Origin: Clostridium sp. chh4-2
GTDB lineage: Bacteria > Bacillota > Clostridia > Lachnospirales > Lachnospiraceae
Direction: 5' to 3'
DNA length: 64,000 nt
Assembly (NCBI RefSeq): GCF_002899675.1
Contig: NZ_PKUU01000024.1
Span: 1 to 64,000, forward strand
Part shown: one piece after another, positions 16,877 to 26,073 of the stretch
Layout: every line of letters begins with the position of its first letter
How positions within the stretch are numbered: position 1 is the stretch's first letter
Program-made: the position numbers and the translations under genes
The notes under the pieces: model-generated
The model's database searches: none
Seen by the model: only the letters and a program-made list of their open reading frames with translations
What the model was told of the DNA's origin: nothing

Positions 16877-17989
16877 ATGTCTGATAAAGTAAAACCAATT
16901 TTAGTAACGAGATCCTCGCTTCCTCCTTACGAGGAATTTGCGGAGATGATAAAGCCGATCTGGGAATCCGCCTGGCTGACCAATATGGGGGATTTTCATC
17001 AGACCCTGGAAGCCAGATTAAAGGAGTATATGGATACGGACAACCTGGTGCTGTTTGTCAACGGCCATATGGCTCTTGAGATGGTTCTGCAGGCGCTTGA
17101 ACTGACGGGAGAGGTGATCACCACCCCGTTTAGTTTTGCCTCCACCACCCATGCGATTGTGAGAAACGGTCTGACACCGGTGTTCTGCGACATTGATCCG
17201 GAGAATTACACCATAGATGCGGACAAGATCGAAGCTTTAATTACAGAAAAAACCTCGGCCATCGTGCCGGTTCATGTATACGGGCATATCTGCGATGTGG
17301 ATAAAATTGCAGCAATTGCCAAAAAATATAATCTGAAGGTGGTTTACGATGCGGCCCATACCTTTGGCGAAGCGCTTAACGGTGTCGGCGTGGCAAACTT
17401 CGGGGACGCCAGCATTTTCAGCTTCCACGCCACCAAGGTCTATCACACCATTGAGGGCGGAGCGGTTACCTATCAGGAGGAGGGGCTGAAAAGCCGCCTG
17501 ACCTGCCTGAAAAACTTCGGGATTATCGACCAGGATACCGTGATCCAGGTGGGGGGCAATGCCAAGATGAACGAATTCCAGGCCGTTATGGGAATCTGTA
17601 ATTTAAACCATCTGGAAGAAGAGATTGAAAAGCGGCGGATTGTGACAGAGCATTATTTAGAGCGGCTTTCCGGTGTAAAGGGACTTGTGATGCCAAAGGA
17701 CCAGCCTGGCGTGAAGAAGAATTACGCCTATTTTCCGGTGCTTTTTGACGGTTTTCCAAAGACCAGGGATGAGATATACCGGCTGCTGGCCCGGGAAGAA
17801 ATCTATGCGCGCAAATATTTTTATCCGCTGATTAATGATTTTGACTGCTATAAGGACCAGTATTCTTCGGAGGATACTCCGGTGGCAAAAAGGATTGCAG
17901 AACAGGTGATGACGCTTCCGTGTTATGCTTCTCTGACCGTGGAAGACGTGGATCGTGTCTGCGATGCGATATTGAGGTATGCGAAATGA
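16877..17989 (+). CDS. DegT/DnrJ/EryC1 family PLP aminotransferase
   Basis: A 370-residue aminotransferase of the nucleotide-sugar type (ArnB/PerA/DesV family), which puts an amino group on a keto-sugar nucleotide. Visible active-site marks are TPFSFASTTHA (about 83-93), VYDAAH (156-161) and PLP lysine K187 in SFHATKVYHT. The substrate cannot be named; dTDP- or CDP-linked keto sugars are possible given rfbC and rfbFG in the region. It overlaps the next gene by four bases (ATGA), which couples it to an ATP-grasp ligase. Confidence 0.88.
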   Translation: MSDKVKPILVTRSSLPPYEEFAEMIKPIWESAWLTNMGDFHQTLEARLKEYMDTDNLVLFVNGHMALEMVLQALELTGEVITTPFSFASTTHAIVRNGLTPVFCDIDPENYTIDADKIEALITEKTSAIVPVHVYGHICDVDKIAAIAKKYNLKVVYDAAHTFGEALNGVGVANFGDASIFSFHATKVYHTIEGGAVTYQEEGLKSRLTCLKNFGIIDQDTVIQVGGNAKMNEFQAVMGICNLNHLEEEIEKRRIVTEHYLERLSGVKGLVMPKDQPGVKKNYAYFPVLFDGFPKTRDEIYRLLAREEIYARKYFYPLINDFDCYKDQYSSEDTPVAKRIAEQVMTLPCYASLTVEDVDRVCDAILRYAK

Positions 17990-19008
17990 ATGTGCTTTTA
18001 ACAAGCGTCGGCAGGCGCAGTTATCTTGTGGAATATTTTAAAAAAGCGGTGGGAGAAGACGGAAACGTGGTGGTGACCAACAGCGCGGTGTCCCAGGCAT
18101 GGGCGGCTGCGGACAAGGCATTTGTATCCCCGGTCATCTATGAGGAAGGATACATTCCGTTCTTACTGGATCTGTGCAGGAAGGAAGAGATCGGGGTTTT
18201 AGTATCCCTGTTCGACATTGACCTTCCTGTTTTGGCTGCCCACCGGAAAGAATTTGAAGAGATCGGGACCGTGGTTGTGGTATCGGACCCTGAAGTGATC
18301 GAAATCTGCAATGACAAATGGAAAACGTATGAATTTTTATTAAAAAACGGTTTTTCGGCCCCCCGGACTTATCTCGGTTTAGACGAAGCGAAACAGGGAA
18401 TTTTATCCGGAGAGATCAGCTGGCCGGTCATGGTAAAACCCAGATGGGGAATGGGCTCTCTGGCTCTGTACCGGGCGGACAACTTAAAAGAGCTGGAAGT
18501 ATTTTACGAGAAAACCAGAAAGAATATAGGGGAGACCTATTTAAGATATGAGGCGGTTCAGGCGCCAAAAGCCTGTGTGCTCATCCAGGAATGCCTGATG
18601 GGCCAGGAATACGGCATGGACGTGATCAACGATCTGTCCGGTTCCTATCAGAATTCGGTTCAAAAGCGGAAGGACGCCATGCGCTCCGGGGAGACGGACA
18701 GCGCCGAAACGGTGGAAATCCCGGCTTTGCGGGCGATTGGAGAAATGATTTCCGGACTTTTAAAACATCGGGGCAACCTGGATATGGATTTGTTTGAAAA
18801 AGATGGGGAATTCTATGTATTAGAGCTGAATGCCAGATTTGGCGGAGGATATCCGTTCAGCCACATGGCGGGCGTCAATCTGCCCCAGGCAATTGTGAAC
18901 TGGAGCCGGGGACTGACATCAGACCGGAGCCTGCTGGAGGCAAAAACGGGAATTAAAGGATACAAGGACATCCGAATGGTCTGCTTAAACCGGGCGGAAC
19001 AGGAATGA
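17986..19008 (+). CDS. ATP-grasp domain protein, probable ligase acting with the aminotransferase
   Basis: A 340-residue carbamoyl-phosphate-synthetase-like ATP-grasp protein. It starts with MNVLLTSVGRRSYL, the Rossmann-like pre-ATP-grasp region, then KPRWGMGS for nucleotide binding and DMDLFEKDGEFYVLELNARFGGGYP, where the Asp/Glu/Asn residues bind metal. Such proteins form amide or peptide bonds. ATG 17986 is used (overlapping TGA of the previous gene, GAGGT upstream); the frame stays open to 17920 but that part lies inside the DegT gene. Coupling to a sugar aminotransferase suggests that the new amino group is acylated with an amino acid or similar acid; this is inference. Confidence 0.75.
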   Translation: MNVLLTSVGRRSYLVEYFKKAVGEDGNVVVTNSAVSQAWAAADKAFVSPVIYEEGYIPFLLDLCRKEEIGVLVSLFDIDLPVLAAHRKEFEEIGTVVVVSDPEVIEICNDKWKTYEFLLKNGFSAPRTYLGLDEAKQGILSGEISWPVMVKPRWGMGSLALYRADNLKELEVFYEKTRKNIGETYLRYEAVQAPKACVLIQECLMGQEYGMDVINDLSGSYQNSVQKRKDAMRSGETDSAETVEIPALRAIGEMISGLLKHRGNLDMDLFEKDGEFYVLELNARFGGGYPFSHMAGVNLPQAIVNWSRGLTSDRSLLEAKTGIKGYKDIRMVCLNRAEQE

Positions 19009-19020
19009 CATAGGAGACAA

Positions 19021-19719
19021 ATGCAGATGCAGAAAGTACTTTTGGTAGTTCCTTCTTATAATGAAGAGGCCAATATTGAACGCGTGGTTGAGGAACTGAA
19101 AAAACATCCTGAATTTGATTATATTGTGGTAAATGACGGCTCTACGGACCGCACAGCCGAAATCTGCCGGGCACACGGCTACAATCTGCTGGACCTACCG
19201 GTCAATTTGGGGCTGGCCGGCTGTTTTCAGGCCGGGATGAAATACGCCTATCAGAGAGGATACGCATACGCCATCCAATTTGACGGGGACGGTCAGCACC
19301 GCCCCGAGTTTATCGACGGGATGAGGAAGAAGATGGACGAGGGCTATGATATCGTGATCGGCTCCCGTTTTGTCAATCAGCACAAGGATATGAGCGTGCG
19401 GATGATCGGAAGCCGTCTGATAAGCATAGCCATCCGCCTGACCACAGGAGTTAAGATTACGGACCCCACATCGGGAATGCGCATGTTTAACAGGGACATG
19501 ATCAAACAGTTTGCGCTGAATTTAAACTACGGGCCGGAACCGGACACCGTCTCTTATCTGCTGAAACAGGGCGCCAGGATCGCGGAAGTGCCTGTCACCA
19601 TTGAGGAACGGATCGGCGGAGAAAGCTATTTAAAACCGATGGTGGCGGTGCGCTATATGACCCGCATTCTGATCTCGATTCTGATGATACAGAATTTCAG
19701 GCCGGACAGACATAAATAG
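19021..19719 (+). CDS. GT2 glycosyltransferase, polyprenyl-phosphate-sugar synthase type (DPM1/GtrB-like)
   Basis: A 232-residue GT2 enzyme with VVPSYNEEANIERV, VNDGSTDRT and FDGDGQHRPEF, the pattern of dolichyl/undecaprenyl-phosphate mannose or glucose synthases, and GSRFV. It lacks the C-terminal membrane helices that GtrB has. A DUF2304 membrane protein two genes downstream is a frequent companion of such soluble GT2s and may supply the membrane part. AGGAG is 4 bases from ATG 19021 and 10 from ATG 19027, so the start is uncertain by two codons. Confidence 0.82.
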   Translation: MQMQKVLLVVPSYNEEANIERVVEELKKHPEFDYIVVNDGSTDRTAEICRAHGYNLLDLPVNLGLAGCFQAGMKYAYQRGYAYAIQFDGDGQHRPEFIDGMRKKMDEGYDIVIGSRFVNQHKDMSVRMIGSRLISIAIRLTTGVKITDPTSGMRMFNRDMIKQFALNLNYGPEPDTVSYLLKQGARIAEVPVTIEERIGGESYLKPMVAVRYMTRILISILMIQNFRPDRHK

Positions 19720-19758
19720 GCGGGGCCGGAATTAAATAGAACTGAATGAGGAAAAATT

Positions 19759-21048
19759 ATGGAATATTTAGCGCGTAAACTGATGAAAACAGGGGCTGAC
19801 AAGGACAGGCAGAACATGGTCTGGAATATGATCGGCAGCTTTTGTTATGCGTTAGCCAGCATGGTTCTTTCCTTCCTTGTGATGCGGGTGGTGGGAGACG
19901 AACAGGGAGGAATCTTTGCGTTTGCCTTCAGCGTATTCGGACAGCAGATGTTTATTGTGGCTTATTTTGGAACCAGGCCGTTTCAGATTACGGACGGTTC
20001 CAATGAATATACGATGGGCGATTATTTACGCCACAGAATTGTTACCTGCCTGGCGGCTGTTGGTGCGGGCATACTGTACCTGGTGTTCAGCGGATATGCG
20101 CCGGATAAGATGGCGGTCATATTTCTGATGGTCTGCTATAAGGTTATCGACGGGTTTGCCGATGTGTTTGAATCGGAATTTCAGAGAAACGGAAACCTCC
20201 ATCTGACCGGAAAATCCAATACCTTCCGTACCATTTTGTCGGTGTCTTTATTCTTAATCACATTGACGGCCACAAAAAACCTGGTGGTTTCCTGCACGGC
20301 TGCTGTGGCGGCTCAGGTCTTGGGAATGCTGGTTATTGACGTGTCTTTGATACGCAGGCTTTCCGGGATCAGCTGGGAGAGGAATCAGGGAAGTTTGAAG
20401 GCGCTGTTTGGCAGCACTTTTTTATTGTTCATCTCCACATTTTTGGATTTTTATGTGTTTTCTTCGGCGAGATATGCCATTGATGCCCATTTAAATGATG
20501 CGGCGTCCGGGTATTTTTCTATTATATTTATGCCCACATCTGTAATTAATCTGGTGGCCGGGTTTGTGATCCGCCCGTTTCTTACTCCTCTTACGGAATA
20601 TTGGAACAGGAAGCGTTTCCGCGATTTCAGGAACATGACAGGTAAGATCGGGCTGGTGATTTTAGGGCTCAGCGTTCTGGCGGTGGGAGCAACCTGGCTG
20701 ATCGGCCGTCCTGTGCTGGGGATTTTAGAGATTGTTTTAGGGGAAGCCTATAAAGGCAAACTGGTGCTGCTTCATAAGGAATTTACGGTAATCGTGCTGG
20801 GCGGAGCATTTTATGCGTTTTCAAACCTTTTATACTATGCGTTAGTGATTATGAGAAAACAGAAGTTCATATTCAGCATTTACCTTGCGGCCACGGCGGC
20901 CGCCGTGTTCCTGGCGCCTGTGTTTGTGATAAGGTACGGGATGATGGGCGCGGCATGTATCTATCTGCTTTTGATGGTGCTGATGGCTGTGGGATTTGCA
21001 TTTTTTACTTATATTTCGTATGAAAAAGGAAAACACGATGGGGCCTGA
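19759..21048 (+). CDS. Second oligosaccharide flippase-like membrane protein
   Basis: A 429-residue polytopic protein of the MOP flippase superfamily with about 12 helices. The N-terminal NMVWNMIGSFCYALASMVLSF and the GDEQGGIFAFAFSV segment fit the polysaccharide-export flippases. It is unlike the flippase at 8105 in sequence, so it is not a recent duplicate and probably carries a different glycan. GAGGAAAAATT precedes the start. Confidence 0.8.
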   Translation: MEYLARKLMKTGADKDRQNMVWNMIGSFCYALASMVLSFLVMRVVGDEQGGIFAFAFSVFGQQMFIVAYFGTRPFQITDGSNEYTMGDYLRHRIVTCLAAVGAGILYLVFSGYAPDKMAVIFLMVCYKVIDGFADVFESEFQRNGNLHLTGKSNTFRTILSVSLFLITLTATKNLVVSCTAAVAAQVLGMLVIDVSLIRRLSGISWERNQGSLKALFGSTFLLFISTFLDFYVFSSARYAIDAHLNDAASGYFSIIFMPTSVINLVAGFVIRPFLTPLTEYWNRKRFRDFRNMTGKIGLVILGLSVLAVGATWLIGRPVLGILEIVLGEAYKGKLVLLHKEFTVIVLGGAFYAFSNLLYYALVIMRKQKFIFSIYLAATAAAVFLAPVFVIRYGMMGAACIYLLLMVLMAVGFAFFTYISYEKGKHDGA

Positions 21049-21113
21049 CGCAAAAGGACGATGAACTTTTTGCAGAATACAGGGCCGCCTTGTGCGGAGG
21101 AATGAAGGAGATT

Positions 21114-22046
21114 ATGAAGGACAGGAAACTGGTGGATGTGATCATCCCGACCTACAAACCGGACGGTAAGTTTGAACGGCTGCTGGCAATGCTGAGGCGG
21201 CAGACTTATCCGGTCCATAAAATCATCATAATGAATACGGAACAGGAATATTGGAAAAAGGAATATGAAGAGGATGAGCGTCTGGAAGTCCATCATCTGA
21301 CAAAGGCGGAATTCGATCATGGGTGGACGCGGGGACAGGCTGTGGATTATTCGGAGGCGGATATTATCGTATTCATGACGGATGATTCGGTGCCGGAGGA
21401 TGAGCGGCTGATTGAACAGCTGGCAGCAGGATTTGAACTGGCGGACAATGTGGCTGAGGTATACGCAAGACAGCTTCCCACAGAGGACTGCCGGGTGATC
21501 GAACGGTACACCAGATCCTTTAACTATCCGGATGAAAATCAGGTGAAGACCTTAAAAGACCTGGACAGGCTGGGTATTAAAACTTATTTTGCATCTAATG
21601 TGTGTTGTGCGTATGACCGGAAGATTTATAAGAAATTAGGCGGCTTTATCACGAAAACCATATTTAACGAGGATATGATCTTCGCGGCGGGGGCCATTCA
21701 GGCGGGATATGCCGTTGTTTATGCGGCGGGGGCCCGGGTGGTGCATTCCCACAATTTAAGCGGCCGGGAACAGTTCAAGCGGAATTTCGACCTGGCGGTG
21801 TCACAGGCCGACCACCCTGAAATCTTTGAAGGCATCAAGTCGGAGAGCGAAGGGATGCGGCTGGTAAAAAATACGGCATCCTATCTTAAAAAGTCGGGAA
21901 ACGGGCGTTTCATTCCTCTTTTAATCTGGCAGAGCGGATGCAAATATCTGGGTTACCGGATGGGAAAACGATATAAAAAGCTTCCTGGATGGGTGGTGCG
22001 CAGATGCACCATGAACGGAAGTTACTGGACGAAAGCAGGTGATTGA
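21114..22046 (+). CDS. GT2 family glycosyltransferase, rhamnosyltransferase-like
   Basis: A 310-residue GT2 enzyme. DVIIPTYKPDGKFERLL, the HGWTRGQA segment and MTDDSVPED match rhamnosyl transferases that build rhamnan chains; FNEDMIFAAGAIQAGY is the usual acceptor-side motif. ATG 21114 is preferred: ATG 21102 sits one base after GGAGG, and the frame's first codon (21090) is TTG. It partly overlaps the leader of the DUF2304 gene. Confidence 0.82.
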   Translation: MKDRKLVDVIIPTYKPDGKFERLLAMLRRQTYPVHKIIIMNTEQEYWKKEYEEDERLEVHHLTKAEFDHGWTRGQAVDYSEADIIVFMTDDSVPEDERLIEQLAAGFELADNVAEVYARQLPTEDCRVIERYTRSFNYPDENQVKTLKDLDRLGIKTYFASNVCCAYDRKIYKKLGGFITKTIFNEDMIFAAGAIQAGYAVVYAAGARVVHSHNLSGREQFKRNFDLAVSQADHPEIFEGIKSESEGMRLVKNTASYLKKSGNGRFIPLLIWQSGCKYLGYRMGKRYKKLPGWVVRRCTMNGSYWTKAGD

Positions 22047-22048
22047 TT

Positions 22049-22465
22049 ATGATGACGCCCATGTTGCGGGTTATGCTGATTCTGGTGTCATTTGGGACTC
22101 TGTTCCTCATGATGCGCAAGATCAGGCAGGCGAAGGTACAGATTGAAGCATCGATTTACTGGGTGATCGTGGCTCTGATGCTGGTGGTGTTCAGCATTTT
22201 TCCGAAATCGGCGGATTTTCTGGCACATCTGGCGGGAGTGTATTCAACGGCGAATTTCCTGTTCCTGTTTGTTATTTTTCTTTTGATTCTCAAGGTGTTT
22301 TACATGACCATCCATATCTCACAGCTGGAGACAAAGCTGAAGGATCTGGTTCAGAGGATGGCGCTGGATGAAAAGATGAGGGAAGATGCCGGCGGAATAA
22401 TGGAGCCGGAAGAGGAGTCATCTAGTAAAAACAGCCGGGAAGGCAGGATGGAACAGGACGTATGA
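22049..22465 (+). CDS. DUF2304 membrane protein
   Basis: A 138-residue protein with three hydrophobic helices in the first 90 residues and a charged C-terminal helix, typical of DUF2304. Members are usually encoded beside GT2 enzymes of the polyprenyl-phosphate-sugar type, and a role as their membrane partner is suspected. ATG 22049 follows GCAGGTGAT; the preceding gene ends two bases upstream. The last four bases overlap the next start. Confidence 0.82.
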   Translation: MMTPMLRVMLILVSFGTLFLMMRKIRQAKVQIEASIYWVIVALMLVVFSIFPKSADFLAHLAGVYSTANFLFLFVIFLLILKVFYMTIHISQLETKLKDLVQRMALDEKMREDAGGIMEPEEESSSKNSREGRMEQDV

Positions 22466-24135
22466 AAAATGGGAAAAAACTAAAATTAGGGATTTTTTAC
22501 CCGGTCAGCATGTTTATTCTTCTTTTATTCTTCGGATGGCATCTGCTGGATGTGAAGGACGGGGTGTTTGAGACAGGGGATTCCTGGCTTTTGAGAAATT
22601 ATCTTGTTTTGGCGGTCTGCGTGTTTGCAGTGGTGGCATCAGGAGGATATCTTTTGCTGGTAAAAAGGCAATGGAAGCTGGAACAGGTATTTCTGTTTTT
22701 TAGCCTGTCCTTCGGGATTTTGTATCTGAGCGTTCTGCCGCCTCTGTGCGCGCCGGATGAAAGCAGCCACTATATCAGCGCTTATAAGCTTTCCAATCAG
22801 ATGATGGGAAAGAATCCAACCCATGAGGACGGCCATGTGCTGATCCGCTCCCGTGACCTTTTTCTGGAAGATCTGATGGGCGTGGACGATCAGTATAAGA
22901 CGGGACAAAAGGTGGAACCGGTGATTCTGGGTCATCTGCTGGATGAATCCACATACCGGATCATCCATGAAAACGGTTTATTTGGCGGTGCGGACAAAGA
23001 GGGCGCTTTGGACTATGACGGACAGCCTGTGGAAGGCGGAAAAGGATGGAACGGGGAAAGCGCGGCGCTTTCCAATCTGATTCCGGTGAACACTACGCCT
23101 CTTGCCTATGTGCCCCAGGCGCTTGGCATCACGTTTGGACGTCTCCTCTCTATGAGCGGGATTGGCCTTATGTTTATGGGAAGGCTTTTTAATCTGTTTT
23201 TTTATGTGCTTGTCGTCTGGCTGGCGATGAAGCGGATGCCGTTTGGCAAGGAAGTGATGTTCGGCACGGCTATGTTGCCGATGACCCTTCATCTGACCGG
23301 GTCCATGTCCTATGATGTGATGATACTGGCTCTGTCATTTTATTTTACCGCCTGCTGTTTGGACTTGGCTTATGCCAAAGACCGGGTCAGAGCCGTGGAT
23401 GTGTTGGTGATGGCTGTCATAATGGCAGTATTGGGGCCGTGTAAAATGGTCTATGCGGTTTTAATGGGCCTGTGCCTTCTGATCCCGGTGCGGAAATTCG
23501 GCGGATGGGGCAAATGGTTTTTGGCGGCCGCGTTGGTGGCCGGAGCATTTGCATTGTCCATGCTGGTAGTCAACAGCCGGACGATAGCGGTTTATGCCAC
23601 GCAGACGGAGAGCTATGTGCCCTGGGCTGAGGAAGCGGGGTACAGCCTGACTTATCTGATTCATAATCCGGTGAAGCTGGTTAAGATCTTTTATAATACG
23701 GCGTTATTCCAAGCGGAGCATTATCATATGACCATGATAGGGGCTTATCTTGGGAATATCGATGAGATTTTGAATGTACCGTATCTGGCGGTGGCGCTGC
23801 TCACCATGTGTCTGATCGGGCTTTCTCTGAGAAAACCTGGGGAAAACCTGCCGTTTCGGATGGGGGCTAGAGTGTGGATCTGGGTGCTGTGCCTGGGATG
23901 TGGGGCGGCGGTGTGCCTGTCCATGCTGATCGCATGGACGCCTATGAGCTCTGCGGTGATTGCGGGCGTGCAGGGGAGATATTTTCTGCCGCTTTTGCCG
24001 GTATTGCTGCTGACGGTGAAAAATGACTGGGTGGTGGTGTCGAAGAGTGGGGACAGGATGATACTTTATCTTATGTGTTGGGTGAATGGTTATGTGCTGC
24101 TTCGATTGTTTAGTATTGTCAGCATTCGGTTGTAG
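22462..24135 (+). CDS. DUF2142 polytopic membrane protein (GT-C-like)
   Basis: A 557-residue protein with about 12-14 membrane helices. PPLCAPDESSHYISAY (about 93-108) is the DUF2142 signature: an Asp-Glu pair and His on the first outer loop, as in GT-C enzymes that use polyprenyl-phosphate sugars. It therefore may transfer a sugar outside the membrane, using product of the GT2 at 19021. The start overlaps the previous stop (ATGA). Confidence 0.82.
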   Translation: MKNGKKLKLGIFYPVSMFILLLFFGWHLLDVKDGVFETGDSWLLRNYLVLAVCVFAVVASGGYLLLVKRQWKLEQVFLFFSLSFGILYLSVLPPLCAPDESSHYISAYKLSNQMMGKNPTHEDGHVLIRSRDLFLEDLMGVDDQYKTGQKVEPVILGHLLDESTYRIIHENGLFGGADKEGALDYDGQPVEGGKGWNGESAALSNLIPVNTTPLAYVPQALGITFGRLLSMSGIGLMFMGRLFNLFFYVLVVWLAMKRMPFGKEVMFGTAMLPMTLHLTGSMSYDVMILALSFYFTACCLDLAYAKDRVRAVDVLVMAVIMAVLGPCKMVYAVLMGLCLLIPVRKFGGWGKWFLAAALVAGAFALSMLVVNSRTIAVYATQTESYVPWAEEAGYSLTYLIHNPVKLVKIFYNTALFQAEHYHMTMIGAYLGNIDEILNVPYLAVALLTMCLIGLSLRKPGENLPFRMGARVWIWVLCLGCGAAVCLSMLIAWTPMSSAVIAGVQGRYFLPLLPVLLLTVKNDWVVVSKSGDRMILYLMCWVNGYVLLRLFSIVSIRL

Positions 24136-24157
24136 TGGTATATTATTAACGTTGAGA

Positions 24158-24256
24158 TTTTACATTAAGGGTGAAGGCATTTTCGAAAATGCCTTGAGGC
24201 TTGATGTTAAAGGGTGAAGGCATTTTGAAAAATGCCTTCACCCTTAATGTAAAAAA
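24158..24256. repeat. Hairpin repeat, copy C
   Basis: TTTTACATTAAGGGTGAAGGCATTTT begins it and the inverse ending ...CCTTCACCCTTAATGTAAAA closes it; two inner hairpins (GCATTTTCGAAAATGCC and GGCATTTTGAAAAATGCC) lie between. It sits directly before the ribosome site of rfbC, and the rfbC frame runs open through it, giving a false N-terminal extension. Confidence 0.8.
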
Positions 24257-24278
24257 ACAGAGTAAAAGGAGAAAAACA

Positions 24279-24833
24279 ATGGGTAAAATCAAAGTTACAG
24301 CTTGTGACATAGAAGGCTTATATGTAATCGAACCAACCGTATTCAAGGATGAAAGAGGTTATTTTGTGGAAACCTATAACCAGAATGACTTTAAGGAAGC
24401 CGGATTAAACATGGTATTCGTCCAGGACAACCAGTCCATGTCGGTGAAAGGCGTATTGAGAGGCCTTCACTTCCAGAAACAGTTCCCACAGGGAAAACTG
24501 GTCCGTGCCATCCGCGGAACCGTATTCGATGTGGCCGTAGACCTCCGCTCCAATTCCAAAACCTACGGAAAATGGTTCGGCGTGGAATTATCCGCCGAAA
24601 ACAAAAAACAGTTCTACATTCCGGAAGGTTTTGCGCATGGCTTTTTAGTTCTGAGCGATGAAGCGGAATTCGCTTATAAATGTACGGACTTCTATCATCC
24701 GGGCGATGAAGGCGGTCTGGCATGGAATGATCCTGAAATCGGTGTGAATTGGCCGATTACAGAAGATATGAAACTGATTATCTCTGAGAAAGACCAGAAA
24801 TGGAGCGGACTTAGCGAGACTTTCAAATTTTAA
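24279..24833 (+). CDS. rfbC: dTDP-4-dehydrorhamnose 3,5-epimerase
   Basis: Third enzyme of dTDP-L-rhamnose synthesis: epimerises C3 and C5 of dTDP-4-keto-6-deoxyglucose. The 184-residue cupin protein shows the family blocks GYFVETYNQNDF, VQDNQSMS, RGLHFQ (catalytic His), FDVAVDLR and IPEGFAHGF. ATG 24279 has AAAGGAG upstream; the longer open frame lies in repeat C. rfbA, rfbB and rfbD are not in the window and must be elsewhere if rhamnose is made. Confidence 0.95.
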   Translation: MGKIKVTACDIEGLYVIEPTVFKDERGYFVETYNQNDFKEAGLNMVFVQDNQSMSVKGVLRGLHFQKQFPQGKLVRAIRGTVFDVAVDLRSNSKTYGKWFGVELSAENKKQFYIPEGFAHGFLVLSDEAEFAYKCTDFYHPGDEGGLAWNDPEIGVNWPITEDMKLIISEKDQKWSGLSETFKF

Positions 24834-24850
24834 ATGAAGAGGATTACCGG

Positions 24851-25663
24851 ATGAATTATTTGATATCCTTATTTAAGGAGATTATTAAGAAGAGAAAACT
24901 GATCTGGGATCTGTCAAAGGCAGACTTTAAGAAACGGTTCGTGGGTTCCTATTTTGGAATCGTGTGGATGTTCGTTCAGCCGCTTGTGACTGTGCTGATC
25001 TATTTCTTTATCTTCCAGGTGGGATTTAAAAGCGTTCCGCCTGTGCCGGACGTGCCTTATGTGGTCTGGCTCGTGCCCGGTATTGTACCGTGGTTTTTCT
25101 ACAGCGAGACATTGAACTGTATAACGAACTGCCTTCAGGAATACAGCTATCTTGTTAAAAAAGTAGTGTTTCAGGTGGAAATACTACCGATCATCAAACT
25201 GGTATCCTGTCTGATGGTTCACGCCTTTTTTATTATCATCATGCTGATCATGTTCCTCTGCTACGGCAGATTCCCGCTGGTGACCTGGCTGCAGATTCTG
25301 TATTATACGTTTGCGGCTTCCATGCTGGCCCTCGGTATCGGGTATTTTACCAGCGCCATCAATGTGTTTTTTAAGGATATGGCCCAGATCGTCAGCATCT
25401 GCCTTCAGTTCGGCATGTGGCTGACCCCAATCATGTACCATGAATCCCTGTTCGCGCAGAAAGCGCCGTGGGTGGTGCCTGTTCTGAAACTGAATCCATT
25501 CTACTATATTGTGGCAGGATACAGGGACAGCATGCTGACCGGAAATTATTTCTGGGAACGGCCTACGCTGACGGTTTATTTTTGGGTGTTTACGGTGGTT
25601 GTATTTTTAATTGGATTGAAAGTATTTAAACGTCTGCGGCCGCATTTTTCAGATGTGCTGTAG
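24851..25663 (+). CDS. ABC-2 type glycan exporter, permease subunit (Wzm/TagG-like)
   Basis: A 270-residue integral membrane subunit with six helices and the FVGSYFGIVWMFVQPL entry typical of Wzm/RfbD/TagG permeases that export lipid-linked polysaccharide. The LTPIMYHESLF segment and the LNPFYYIVAGYRDSML end are also typical. The matching ATPase normally follows at once; here it is 2.66 kb away at 28328. Confidence 0.9.
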   Translation: MNYLISLFKEIIKKRKLIWDLSKADFKKRFVGSYFGIVWMFVQPLVTVLIYFFIFQVGFKSVPPVPDVPYVVWLVPGIVPWFFYSETLNCITNCLQEYSYLVKKVVFQVEILPIIKLVSCLMVHAFFIIIMLIMFLCYGRFPLVTWLQILYYTFAASMLALGIGYFTSAINVFFKDMAQIVSICLQFGMWLTPIMYHESLFAQKAPWVVPVLKLNPFYYIVAGYRDSMLTGNYFWERPTLTVYFWVFTVVVFLIGLKVFKRLRPHFSDVL

Positions 25664-25675
25664 AACGTGGGTTTG

Positions 25676-25707
25676 CGTTACTATTCACGGTGCCGGGAAT
25701 AGTAACG
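25676..25707. promoter_or_regulatory. Short perfect hairpin after the permease gene
   Basis: CGTTACTATTC pairs with GAATAGTAACG across a ten-base loop. There is no T-run, so it is a weak candidate for a terminator; it may stabilise the 3' end or be a protein site. Confidence 0.4.
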
Positions 25708-25736
25708 AGTTTGCTGTTGGTAGATGGATAATTGAA

Positions 25737-25765
25737 TAGACTTTACACCAGTAACATGGTATAAT
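25737..25765 (+). promoter_or_regulatory. Probable promoter of the small coiled-coil gene
   Basis: TAGACT (25737-25742), 17 bases, TATAAT (25760-25765), about 36 bases before the start codon. The -35 is weak. Confidence 0.45.
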
Positions 25766-25801
25766 CTAAACACATTAACCATAGTAAGGGAAGGTGATAT
25801 C

Positions 25802-26053
25802 ATGACGGATTCAGAAAAGATTGACTTGATGCTTTTGCAGACGCAAGCTATGAATGAGCGTCTTGGCGGAGTAGATATACAGATGCAGGCTATAAATGAA
25901 CGTCTTGGCGGAGTCGAGCTACAGATTAAATCAACCGAGCGTAGGTTAAAGAACGAAATTCGCAAATCAGAATCCCTTATACTCGACGAGGTGGAACGTG
26001 TCCATATGATCTTGGATGAACATATACACGACACTAATAAACATACAGCATAA
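25802..26053 (+). CDS. Small coiled-coil protein with a tandem internal repeat
   Basis: An 83-residue, fully helical-looking acidic/basic protein of unknown function. Residues about 18-25 (MNERLGGV) and 32-39 (INERLGGV) are a tandem 14-residue repeat, and the whole protein has heptad spacing fit for a coiled coil. There is no membrane helix or signal. It has its own promoter, AAGGTGAT ribosome site and a clear terminator, so it is a real single-gene unit. It lies in the interruption between the two ABC exporter genes. No function can be assigned. Confidence 0.7.
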   Translation: MTDSEKIDLMLLQTQAMNERLGGVDIQMQAINERLGGVELQIKSTERRLKNEIRKSESLILDEVERVHMILDEHIHDTNKHTA

Positions 26054-26073
26054 CAATTAAATATTTCATACCT

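Noticed and set aside
24146..24346. Minus-strand frame with repeated AFTLNVK peptides, also seen at 27697-27927
   Set aside because: The peptide repeats are translations of the hairpin repeat family, not protein.
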